Part shown: positions 1-9,657 of the stretch, one piece after another
Numbering within the stretch: position 1 is the first letter of the stretch
How the letters are laid out: the number at the start of each line of letters is the position of its first letter
DNA from: CAWBQO01 sp963790965
GTDB lineage: Bacteria > Bacteroidota > Rhodothermia > Rhodothermales > DASSAV01
DNA: 64,000 nt
Assembly (NCBI GenBank): GCA_963790965.1
Contig: CAWBQO010000006.1
Span: forward strand, 186,001-250,000
Reading direction: 5' to 3'
The notes under the pieces: model-generated
The model's input: only the letters and a program-made list of their open reading frames with translations
The model's database searches: none
What the model was told of the DNA's origin: nothing
Made by a program: the position numbers and the translations under genes

Positions 1-1
1 A

Positions 2-1834
<1,833 letters not shown>

Positions 1835-1864
1835 GCCGAAAGCGCCGGGTGCATCAAAAGGGCA

Positions 1865-1899
1865 GAATCAGGGTTGAAATTCTTTTTCAGCCCTGATTC
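1865..1899 (+). terminator. Strong hairpin after the histidine kinase gene
   Basis: GAATCAGGGTTGAAA (1865-1879), a TTCTT loop, then TTTCAGCCCTGATTC (1885-1899) form a 15-bp stem with one G-U pair. It lies 31 bases after the kinase stop and before the polymerase ATG at 1913. There is no T-run after the stem, so it may act as a terminator, an RNA 3'-end stabiliser or a leader structure. It covers the possible TTG start at 1874, which favours the ATG at 1913 for the next gene. Confidence 0.5.
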
Positions 1900-1912
1900 G
1901 CTTTGCCGCCCG

Positions 1913-2485
1913 ATGCTACAGGAAGAACCGGCCTACGACGAAGCCCTGTTCGGAAAAGACCCCGCCGCGCGGATCGTGGCCGTCGAGCCGCTGCGCGGCA
2001 CCTCCGACGACGAGCAGGCGCTCATGACGGTCTACCGGAGATCGGACGACGGCCGCTCGGTCCTGAAGGAAGAAGCGCCGGTCTACCCGTTCTTCTTCCT
2101 TTCGGACCGGGCGTTTCTCCAGACCTTTTCGGCGCAGCGGTTCCGCATCCGGAAGCTCGAAGGAGAGAACCACTTCCGGCATCTTGTCTACTTTCAGACG
2201 TGGAGCGCTTACTGGGATGCCATCCGGCACGTCGAGCGGGCGCTCGGCCCCGGCATCCGCCGCGCTGACGTGCTCTACCTTTCCGGCACGCCCGCGCAGC
2301 AGTACCTCGTCCAGAGCGGCCGCACCCTCTTCAAGGGGATGGCCTTCGAGGACTTGCACCGGATGCAGATCGACATCGAGACCTATTCCGAGGAGGGCTT
2401 TCCGAATGCCGCGCGAGAACAAGACGGCATCATCATCATCGCCATGCGCGACAACCGCGGATGGAGCGGCTTATCCACAACCTAG
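1913..2485 (+). CDS. Family B DNA polymerase, N-terminal piece (frameshifted)
   Basis: N-terminal and start of the exonuclease domain of a family B (archaeal/Pol II-like) DNA polymerase. The 3'-5' exonuclease motif I DIET is at 2372-2383. The ATG at 1913 is preferred over an in-frame TTG at 1874, which lies inside a hairpin. The frame runs into a stop at 2485, but homology leaves it at about 2463: the protein should read DNRGW and continue ERLIHN, which is in the next frame. Restoring one G in ATGGAG joins the two pieces exactly. The last residues here (SGLSTT) are therefore frameshift product. The rest of the gene is the entry starting at 2461. Confidence 0.85.
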   Translation: MLQEEPAYDEALFGKDPAARIVAVEPLRGTSDDEQALMTVYRRSDDGRSVLKEEAPVYPFFFLSDRAFLQTFSAQRFRIRKLEGENHFRHLVYFQTWSAYWDAIRHVERALGPGIRRADVLYLSGTPAQQYLVQSGRTLFKGMAFEDLHRMQIDIETYSEEGFPNAAREQDGIIIIAMRDNRGWSGLSTT

Positions 2486-4278
2486 ACGGCACGGAAAAGG
2501 AGATGCTGGAGACCTTTGTCCGGCAGGTGCAGGAGCGCGACCCGGACGTGATCGAAGGATACAACCTCTTTGCGTTCGACCTGCCCTACCTCGCCAAGCG
2601 CTGCGAGCGGCACGGCGTAGTGATGGGACTCGGGCGTGACGGCACTCCGCCGCGAACATACTCCTCCGGCATTCGCTTTGCCGAACGCAGCATCGACTTT
2701 ACGGCGTATGAAATAGCGGGCCGGCACGTCATCGACGTGTACTTTCAGGTGCTGGCTTTCGACACGGTCAAGCGCAACTTGCCGGGATACAGCCTGAAGG
2801 TGGCCGCGCGGTACTTCGGCCTCGCCGCGCCCGGGCGCACCTACGTCGAAGGCGATGCGATTGCAGCACTCTGGCGCGAGGACCCGAAACGCCTGCTCGC
2901 CTACGCCCGCGACGACGTGATCGAGACTGAACGGCTCGGCCGCCACCTTTCCGGCAGCGCCTTCTATCTCGCCCAAATGCTGCCGATGCCGTACGGCCAG
3001 GCCGCCCGCACCGGTCCTGCCGCCAAAATCGAGTCCCTCTTCGTCCGCGAATACCTGCGGCAAACCCACTCGCTGCCGCAGTGTGAACGGGGCACGCAGT
3101 CCGCGGGCGGCTACACGGACGTGTTCATCACCGGGGTCGTCGGACCGGTGCTCTACGCGGACGTGGAGAGTCTGTATCCGTCGATCATGCTCAACTTCGA
3201 CGTAAAGCCGGAGCAGGACGACCTGGATCTTTTCCCTCTTCTGCTCCGCCGCCTGACGACGCTGCGCCTGGACGCCAAGAGCCGAATGCGCTCGGTCGGC
3301 AGCGAGGAAGAACGCAGCGAACTCGATGCGCGGCAGTCCTCCTTCAAGATCCTCATCAATTCATTCTACGGCGTCCTCGGCTTCAGCATGGCGCTCTTCA
3401 ACGACTTCTCGGAGGCCGACCGCGTCGCCACAACCGGGCAGCGTCTCCTTCGCAAGATGATGGCCTTGATCCGCGAGGACGGCGGCCGCGTCATTGAAGT
3501 CGACACGGACGGCGTGCTCTTCGTCCCGCCACCGCACATCAGCGGCGAAGAGCAGGAGCGCGACTACATACGCCAGATCAGCGAGAGGATGCCCGCCGGA
3601 ATTCGCGTCGGGTATGAGGGGCGGTTTCGCAAGATGCTTTCCTTCAAGAAGAAGAACTACGCGCTCCTTGGCTACGACTACCGCCTGAAGTTCAAAGGCT
3701 CGTCCCTCATCTCTCGGTCCAACGAGCGCTTCGGTCGGCAGTTTGTGCGAGAAGCCGTCCGGCTGCTACTGGAGGAAAACGTGGACGGATTGCACGCGCT
3801 CTACCTTCGGGCGCGGGACGCCGTCGTGCAGCACCATTGGGAAGAGGGCGTGCAGAGCTTTTCGCGAACGGAGACGCTTAAAGACACGCCGGCGCAGTAC
3901 GAGCAGGATGTGCGCAGCGGCAAGCGCCCGCGAGCGGCGTCCTACGAGCTTGCCATCGCGCGCGCGCAGGAGACGGGTCGGATCGCGCGAAAAGGGGACC
4001 GCGTATCTTACTACATTACCGGCACAGTTTCCGGCGTGACCTCCTTCGAGAACTGCCGCCTGGCGGAAGCGTGGGATCCCGCCTCGCCGGACGAGAATAC
4101 GGCTTACTACCTGAAGCGCCTCGATGAGTTTACCGCCAAGTTCGAGGCCTTTTTCGAGGACCACGCCTTCCGCCTCGTCTTCTCCCCCGAAGACCTGTTC
4201 GGCTTCTCCTCGAAGGGTATTCGCCTGAGATCTATCGAGCGCGAGATCGGCATTGAAGAACCGAGGAGCGCATTGTAA
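2461..4278 (+). CDS. Family B DNA polymerase, exonuclease and polymerase piece (frameshifted)
   Basis: Continuation of the polymerase begun at 1913. It holds exonuclease motif II (YNLFAFDLPYL), motif III (YARDDVIETERL), polymerase motif A (DVESLYPSIM, Asp codon 3160-3162), motif B (KILINSFYG) and motif C (VDTDGVLF, Asp codons 3502-3504 and 3508-3510). Every catalytic carboxylate is kept, so apart from the single-base frameshift near 2463 this is an intact proofreading polymerase of about 788 residues when joined. The internal ATG at 2461 is probably not a real start, because the exonuclease motif I would be lost. Bacterial enzymes of this family usually serve repair or damage bypass. It is followed 26 bases later by HMG-CoA lyase, with no functional link seen. 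Confidence 0.88.
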   Translation: MERLIHNLDGTEKEMLETFVRQVQERDPDVIEGYNLFAFDLPYLAKRCERHGVVMGLGRDGTPPRTYSSGIRFAERSIDFTAYEIAGRHVIDVYFQVLAFDTVKRNLPGYSLKVAARYFGLAAPGRTYVEGDAIAALWREDPKRLLAYARDDVIETERLGRHLSGSAFYLAQMLPMPYGQAARTGPAAKIESLFVREYLRQTHSLPQCERGTQSAGGYTDVFITGVVGPVLYADVESLYPSIMLNFDVKPEQDDLDLFPLLLRRLTTLRLDAKSRMRSVGSEEERSELDARQSSFKILINSFYGVLGFSMALFNDFSEADRVATTGQRLLRKMMALIREDGGRVIEVDTDGVLFVPPPHISGEEQERDYIRQISERMPAGIRVGYEGRFRKMLSFKKKNYALLGYDYRLKFKGSSLISRSNERFGRQFVREAVRLLLEENVDGLHALYLRARDAVVQHHWEEGVQSFSRTETLKDTPAQYEQDVRSGKRPRAASYELAIARAQETGRIARKGDRVSYYITGTVSGVTSFENCRLAEAWDPASPDENTAYYLKRLDEFTAKFEAFFEDHAFRLVFSPEDLFGFSSKGIRLRSIEREIGIEEPRSAL

Positions 4279-4304
4279 AGGCTCTTGAACGATCTACGAC
4301 ACTT

Positions 4305-5231
4305 ATGAACAGCCTTCCAGCGTCTGCCGAATTGTGCGAAGTGGGACCCCGCGACGGATTCCAGTTTGAGGCCACGCCTATCCCAACGGCGCTGAAGGCG
4401 GAGACGATCGAGCGTCTGGCGGATGCCGGATTGTCTCGCATACAGGTAACCTCCTTCGTCCACCCGGCGCGGGTGCCGCAAATGGCGGATGCAGAGGAGG
4501 TATGCCGCCGGCTCGGGGCGAGGCCCGGCGTGACGTACACCGGTCTGGCCCTCAACGGGCGCGGCCTCGAACGGGCGCACGCGGCCGGATTGGAATACGT
4601 CGACCTCTCCATCGCTACGAACGAGCGCCACAGCCGCGACAATGCAGAGATGAGCGTTGCCGAAGGCATTCGAGGGGCACAGGGGATGATTCGCCGCGCA
4701 CACGAGCTGGAGTTGCAGCCGCAGATTGGGCTGCAGACGGTCTTTGGCTACGCCGAGCCGGGCGATACGCCGCTACCGTTAATGGTCGATCTCTGCCGCC
4801 GGTTCGCCGATCTGGGCGTCGAGTCCATCTCCCTCGCCGATTCCACGGGCATGGCCAATCCGCTCATGGTCCGGGAGCGCGTCGAGGCCGTTCAGGAAGC
4901 GATCGGGTCGACGCCGCTCGTGCTGCACCTGCACGACACGCGCGGACTCGGGCTTGCCAACGTCGTCGCCGCGCTCGAGTGCGGCGTCACGCGCTTCGAC
5001 ACGTCCTTCGGCGGCCTCGGCGGCTGCCCCTTCATACCGGGCGCGACGGGCAACATTGCCACCGAGGACACGGCGTATCTACTGGAGGCGATGCACGTCC
5101 ACACGGGCATTGCCGTCACCCGCGTCGCCGAGGCCTCGCGCAAAGTGGCGGCATTCCTTGAGAAGGACCTACCGGGCAAGATGTACCGGCTGCCCGCCCG
5201 GACAACAACAACAACGTGCGGCCCTTCTTAG
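4305..5231 (+). CDS. mvaB: Hydroxymethylglutaryl-CoA lyase
   Basis: TIM-barrel lyase that splits HMG-CoA into acetoacetate and acetyl-CoA, the last step of leucine breakdown. Family features seen: the N-terminal EVGPRDGFQ metal and substrate site, the HLHDTRG metal-binding histidines, and the glycine-rich loop FGGLGGCPFIPGATGN with the catalytic Cys. The length (308 aa) is close to the family norm. The last ten or so residues (RTTTTTCGPS) are unusual: the DNA encoding them is part of a segment copied again about 300 bases downstream, so the original C-terminus may have been replaced by repeat sequence. Start ATG at 4305. Confidence 0.93.
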   Translation: MNSLPASAELCEVGPRDGFQFEATPIPTALKAETIERLADAGLSRIQVTSFVHPARVPQMADAEEVCRRLGARPGVTYTGLALNGRGLERAHAAGLEYVDLSIATNERHSRDNAEMSVAEGIRGAQGMIRRAHELELQPQIGLQTVFGYAEPGDTPLPLMVDLCRRFADLGVESISLADSTGMANPLMVRERVEAVQEAIGSTPLVLHLHDTRGLGLANVVAALECGVTRFDTSFGGLGGCPFIPGATGNIATEDTAYLLEAMHVHTGIAVTRVAEASRKVAAFLEKDLPGKMYRLPARTTTTTCGPS

Positions 5232-5267
5232 GGTCCTCAGTGCTGCCCTTAACCTCCATCCCCCGGA

Positions 5268-5339
5268 GTGTCATCCTGAACGAAGTGAAGGATCTGTTCT
5301 CCCGGAAGGCTGAGATGCTTCGCTGCGCCCGCATGACAC
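5268..5339 (+). repeat. 72-bp dispersed repeat with GTGTCAT/ATGACAC ends, copy A
   Basis: Begins GTGTCATCCTGAACGAAGTG, contains GAAGGATCTGTTCTCCCG and GAGATGCTTCGCTGCG, and ends GCATGACAC, so its ends are inverted repeats. Related copies: truncated at 5564-5606, a bare start at 5402, a fragment at 23602-23612, and a diverged inverted copy at 28118-28190. It is non-coding and lies in the 540-base gap between mvaB and gcvP. Confidence 0.75.
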
Positions 5340-5500
5340 GGTGGGGAGGGTGCGGCCCTTCCCGGCGCTCATCCCGTTCCCGCTTCCTCCGCCCTCCCCG
5401 AGTGTCATCCCGACCAAGGCGGCGCTACGGACCCTCATCATGAACCCGCCTCATCCGCCGCCGCGCGGAGGGACCTCCTCACCGAGCAACGACGCACCCC

Positions 5501-5606
5501 CGCCTGCCCGTCGCCCCGGACAAGAACAACAACGTGCCCCCCGTCATCCTCCATCCCCCCGGAGTGTCATCCTGAAAAAAGTGAAGGATCTGTCCTCCCA
5601 GACTGC
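5501..5606 (+). repeat. Second copy of the mvaB-3'/repeat segment, truncated
   Basis: The stretch GGACAAGAACAACAACGTG, followed by CCTCCATCCCCC and GTGTCATCCTGAA, repeats in the same order as GGACAACAACAACAACGTG (from about 5199) through 5280 at the 3' end of mvaB. This is a diverged direct duplication about 305 bases apart. The GTGTCATCC repeat inside it starts at 5564 and stops at about 5606, exactly where the inverted-repeat element at 5608 begins. A further partial start (GTGTCATCCCGACC) is at 5402. Confidence 0.6.
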
Positions 5607-5607
5607 T

Positions 5608-5776
5608 AAAAGGCTGCTCATAATCGGTGTGATGCACTACCCTTTATCAGGCCCTTGAACGAACCTGCAAAGCGGCCTAACGCCCCCTTGAATTCGCCTC
5701 AGGGGGATGTTAGGCCGGTACTTTGATCCATATCGTCAGCTACACACAGCGCATTCCACTATTGCAACAGCCTATT
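5608..5776 (+). mobile_element. MITE-like element, copy 1
   Basis: Member of the ~170-bp family also found at 17995, 23619 and 37563. Left end AAAAGGCTGCTCA is a diverged form of AGGAGGCTGTTGA; the right end is CAACAGCCT. The inner block CTAACGCCCCCTTGAATTCG, then CATATCGTCAGCTACA, matches the other copies. It carries no gene. Its right end supplies the TAG stop of gcvP (5772-5774, minus strand), and its left end interrupts a GTGTCATCC repeat. Confidence 0.7.
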
Positions 5777-8648
5777 GCATGTCCACGTACTCCTCCACCG
5801 GCGGGCAGGAGCAGATGAGGTTACGGTCGCCGTAGGCGTCGTCGACGCGGCGGACGGAGGGCCAGAACTTCGCATCGCGGCTATAAGACGCGGGGAAGGC
5901 TGCCTTTTCGCGGCCGTAAGGCATGTCCCATTCGTCTTGCAGTACGAACGAGGCCGTGTGCGGCGACTGCCGCAGCACGTTCTTCGTCGCATCGGCGATG
6001 CCGAGTTCCACCTCCCGAATCTCCTCCCGGATGCTGAGCATGGCCTCGCAAAAGCGGTCCAACTCGGCCTTTGACTCGCTCTCCGTCGGCTCGATCATCA
6101 TGGTGCCGTGGACCGGCCAGGACATCGTCGGGGCGTGGAATCCGTAGTCCATCAGGCGCTTAGCAACGTCAACTTCGGAGATGCCGGAAGAGGCTTTCAG
6201 CGGGCGCAGATCGAGAATGAACTCGTGCGCCACGCGGCCATTGATATTCCTGTAGACGATCTTGTAAGCTCCCTCCAGCCTTTTGGCAATGTAGTTGGCG
6301 TTCAGGATCGCAAGCTCGGACGCGCGCCGCAGTCCCTCCGCGCCCATCATCGCAATGTAGGCCCAGGAAATGAGCAGGATACTTGCGCTGCCATAGGGTG
6401 CCGACGACACCGGGCCGATGCCCTCCTCACCTCCCACCGGCACGACAGGGTGACGCGGCAGGAACGACACCAGGTGCGGCGCTACGCCGATCGGCCCCAC
6501 CCCCGGCCCGCCGCCGCCGTGCGGAATGGCAAACGTCTTGTGCAGGTTAAGATGGCACACGTCCGCCCCGAAGTCGCCCGGACGGCACAGGCCGACCTGG
6601 GCGTTCATGTTCGCGCCGTCGAGGTACACCTGCCCACCATGCTCATGCACGAGGTCGCATATTTCGCTGATCGGTCGTTCGAAAAGGCCGTAGGTTGTCG
6701 GATAGGTAATCATGAACGCCGCGAGCCGGTCGGCGTGCTTCTGCAGCTTCTCGCGGAGGTCGTCCAGCCGGATGTTGCCTTTCTCGTCCGTCGCCACCAC
6801 CACCACCTGCATCCCCGCCATGACGGCGCTGGCCGGGTTGGTGCCGTGCGCGGAGTCCGGCACAAGGCACACGTTGCGGTGCCCCTCGCCGCGACTCGCA
6901 TGATAGGCGCGGATGACCATGAGGCCCGTGTACTCGCCGGAAGCGCCCGAGTTGGGCTGAAGGGAAACGGCCTCAAATCCGGTGATCTCCGCCAGCCACG
7001 CTTGCAGCTCGTCAATGACGACGTGGTATCCCTCCACCTGCTCCTCGGGCGCGAATGGGTGTACGCCGCTGAATCCGGGTAGGGACACGGGCATCAGCTC
7101 GGCGGCCGCATTCAGCTTCATCGTGCAGGACCCGAGCGGGATCATGCTCGTCGTGAGCGAAAGATCGCGCGAGGAGAGCTTCTGCAAGTACCGCATCATT
7201 TCCGTCTCCGAACGATACGAATGGAAGACGGGATGCTCCAGGTATGCGGACGTGCGCGCAAGCGGCCCTCCGTAGCCCGCCTCGACGTGCTCCGCGACCT
7301 CTTCCGCAAGGACTTCCTCACCGCCCCGGTCGAAGACGGCGAAGAGGGTGTCGAGGTCGTCCGTCGTGACGGTCTCATCGAGCGAAACCCCGACCGATCC
7401 GTCTTCAAAAATGCGCAGGTTGACCCTGTTTGCTTCCGCAGCATCCAGAACGTCCTGCAGCGGCCGCCCGGCGAGGTCGATTTGCAGCGTGTCAAAGAAC
7501 GCCTCGTTGCGGATGCCGTAGCCCTGATCCCGCAGTCCCTGGGCGAGAACATTCGTCAGATCATGAACCCGTTGGGCAATGCGGCGGATGCCTTCGGGGC
7601 CGTGATAGACGGCGTAAGCGCCGGCCATAACGGCCAGCAGCACCTGCGAGGTGCAAATGTTCGAAGTCGCTTTGTCGCGCCGGATGTGCTGCTCGCGCGT
7701 CTGTAGGGCCATGCGGAGCGCCTGGTTGCCATCCGCATCAACCGTGACCCCAATGATGCGCCCGGGCACCTGGCGCTTGAAATCCTCGTGAGCGGCAAAG
7801 TAGGCCGCGTGGGGGCCACCGTAGCCCATCGGTACGCCAAAGCGCTGCGTGCTTCCGACCGCCACGTCCGCGCCGAACTCGCCGGGCGGCCGGAGCAAGG
7901 CGAGGGCGAGCAAGTCCGCCGCAACGACGACGTAAGCGCCGGCCGCGTGGGCTTTTTCGCAGAAGTCCGCGTAGTCGTAGATCGCGCCGCCCGTGGCGGG
8001 ATACTGGACCAGCGCGCCAAAGTACGAGTCCGTAAGCTCCATCGCTTCGTGATCCCCCACGACCACTTCCACGCCGATCGGCAGGGCGCGCGCCTTCACG
8101 ACGGCTATGGTCTGCGGATGACACTCCTCGGAGACAAAGAACTTCGTGCGGTTTCCTTTCTTGGCCGAACGGTTGAACATCATCATCGCCTCGGCGGCCG
8201 CAGTGCCTTCGTCGAGGAGCGAGGCGTTGGCAATCTCCAGCCCCGTAAGGTCAACGACCATCGTCTGGAAGTTGAGCAGCGCCTCCAGCCTCCCTTGCGC
8301 AATCTCCGCCTGATAGGGCGTGTACTGCGTGTACCAGTTTGGATTCTCGAAGATGTTGCGCTGTATGACCGGCGGCGTGAAGGTGTCGTAGTAACCCATG
8401 CCGAGGAACGAACGGACCGGTTCATTGCGCCCGGCAAGCTCTCGGGCGCGTTCCAGCAGCGCCGCTTCGTCCAGCGGAGCCGGCAAGTCGAGGTCCCGAG
8501 AGAGCAGAATGTTTTCGGGGATCGTTTGCCCGATGAGTTCCTGAAAATCGGCTACGCCGACGGCCTGGAGCATCTCCCGAACCTCAGCGCGTGACGGACC
8601 GAGGTGACGGGAAGCAAACCGCTGTTTATTATAGAGATTAACTGGCAT
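5772..8648 (-). CDS. gcvP: Glycine dehydrogenase (decarboxylating), P protein
   Basis: PLP-dependent P protein of the glycine cleavage system; it decarboxylates glycine and passes the aminomethyl group to lipoylated GcvH. At 958 aa it is the fused, homodimeric form. The PLP lysine is in LNLHKTFAIPHGGGG. The N-terminal half starts with RHLGPS, where the first ordered residues of the family are expected. Other gcv genes (gcvT, gcvH) are not in the window, so it stands alone. The ordinary C-terminus (CSCPPVEEY) is followed by VDMQ and a stop that falls in the terminal repeat of the element at 5608. No glycine riboswitch was recognised in the 121 bases upstream. Confidence 0.97.
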   Translation of the reverse strand: MPVNLYNKQRFASRHLGPSRAEVREMLQAVGVADFQELIGQTIPENILLSRDLDLPAPLDEAALLERARELAGRNEPVRSFLGMGYYDTFTPPVIQRNIFENPNWYTQYTPYQAEIAQGRLEALLNFQTMVVDLTGLEIANASLLDEGTAAAEAMMMFNRSAKKGNRTKFFVSEECHPQTIAVVKARALPIGVEVVVGDHEAMELTDSYFGALVQYPATGGAIYDYADFCEKAHAAGAYVVVAADLLALALLRPPGEFGADVAVGSTQRFGVPMGYGGPHAAYFAAHEDFKRQVPGRIIGVTVDADGNQALRMALQTREQHIRRDKATSNICTSQVLLAVMAGAYAVYHGPEGIRRIAQRVHDLTNVLAQGLRDQGYGIRNEAFFDTLQIDLAGRPLQDVLDAAEANRVNLRIFEDGSVGVSLDETVTTDDLDTLFAVFDRGGEEVLAEEVAEHVEAGYGGPLARTSAYLEHPVFHSYRSETEMMRYLQKLSSRDLSLTTSMIPLGSCTMKLNAAAELMPVSLPGFSGVHPFAPEEQVEGYHVVIDELQAWLAEITGFEAVSLQPNSGASGEYTGLMVIRAYHASRGEGHRNVCLVPDSAHGTNPASAVMAGMQVVVVATDEKGNIRLDDLREKLQKHADRLAAFMITYPTTYGLFERPISEICDLVHEHGGQVYLDGANMNAQVGLCRPGDFGADVCHLNLHKTFAIPHGGGGPGVGPIGVAPHLVSFLPRHPVVPVGGEEGIGPVSSAPYGSASILLISWAYIAMMGAEGLRRASELAILNANYIAKRLEGAYKIVYRNINGRVAHEFILDLRPLKASSGISEVDVAKRLMDYGFHAPTMSWPVHGTMMIEPTESESKAELDRFCEAMLSIREEIREVELGIADATKNVLRQSPHTASFVLQDEWDMPYGREKAAFPASYSRDAKFWPSVRRVDDAYGDRNLICSCPPVEEYVDMQ

Positions 8649-8769
8649 CTGGGTAGTCGTAAGGAAAAGTTATATCTGCTAGAGGAGGCGGGCGAGATCA
8701 GGCTTCTCGAACTCCTATGGTTAAACAGGCCCGGAGAAGGCGGGTTCTTTAACAAGGCGGCCGCATCGT

Positions 8770-9540
8770 CTATTCATCATCGCCCGCGCGTTTCTTTTGC
8801 TCCAGCGCTGCAAGCGCCCGGCGAGCAGCAATCTGCTCCGCTCCCTTCTTACTCGCGGCCGTGCCCTGCCCTTCCGCCTTGTTCATGACCGTCACCGCCG
8901 CCGTAAACTCCTTCTGATGTCCCGGCCCCGCCTCAGCCACGATGGCGTAGACAGGCTGCGCCCACCCGCGCGACTGGACGAACTCCAGCAGCAGGCTCTT
9001 GTAGTTCTCATTCCGCTCCGCCACACGGTCGAGATCAACGTCCTGCAGCAGCGCCCGAAACACAAACGTCCGCGCCGCCTCCATGCCCGCGTCGAGGTAG
9101 AGCGCGCCGAGAACGGCTTCGAAGGCGTCGGCGAGAATGGAAGTGTTCTTTCTCCCTCCCGTAGCCTCCATGTTACCGCTCATCTTGACGAACGCACCGA
9201 GGCCGATTCGCCCGGCTGCGGCGGCCAAATAGGCTCCGTTGACCAGCTTGGAGCGCATCCGCGTCATGAATCCTTCGTCCTGAAGCTCGTAGCGGCGATA
9301 CACTTCCTCCGCCACGACAAACCCGAGCACCGCGTCGCCGAGGAACTCGAGCCGTTCATTTGAGACGAGGTGGCTTTCCACGTCTTCCCGAAAGAGCGAC
9401 CGGTGCGACAGGGCCTGGTCGAACAGCGCCGTGTTCTGCACCTGGAAGCCAAGCAGCGCCGACAATGCGTCGGTGGCGTGCGGCGGTGCCGCTCCTTCCG
9501 GCGAAGTTACATCCGGGTCGTGAGGTAGATGCTCTATCAA
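8770..9540 (-). CDS. rnc: Ribonuclease III
   Basis: Double-stranded-RNA endonuclease for rRNA and mRNA processing. The catalytic signature NERLEFLGDAVLG is present, with the second acidic cluster in DAFEAVLGALYLDAG. A C-terminal double-strand RNA-binding domain follows, from about residue 185 (SLLLEFVQSRGWAQPVY) to AAARRALAALE-type helix. Length 256 aa, slightly long because of an N-terminal extension of about 25 residues. It lies upstream of gcvP on the same strand, with a 121-base gap that holds no other recognised feature. Confidence 0.96.
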   Translation of the reverse strand: MIEHLPHDPDVTSPEGAAPPHATDALSALLGFQVQNTALFDQALSHRSLFREDVESHLVSNERLEFLGDAVLGFVVAEEVYRRYELQDEGFMTRMRSKLVNGAYLAAAAGRIGLGAFVKMSGNMEATGGRKNTSILADAFEAVLGALYLDAGMEAARTFVFRALLQDVDLDRVAERNENYKSLLLEFVQSRGWAQPVYAIVAEAGPGHQKEFTAAVTVMNKAEGQGTAASKKGAEQIAARRALAALEQKKRAGDDE

Positions 9541-9657
9541 AGACGTACGAAGATTCGATAGCCGTTCCAGTGGAAACCAAAAGATAGTGCGCCCCGTCCC
9601 GAATAAAGAACACTGGCCGGGATCATCAAGTTTTCATCCAACAAGTCGCCGCCCCCT

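Noticed and set aside
2440..2490. Programmed frameshift in the DNA polymerase gene
   Set aside because: No slippery heptamer of the X-XXY-YYZ type or clear downstream structure; a single missing G explains it more simply.
8649..8769. Glycine riboswitch before gcvP
   Set aside because: The 121-base leader shows no recognisable paired glycine-aptamer pattern.
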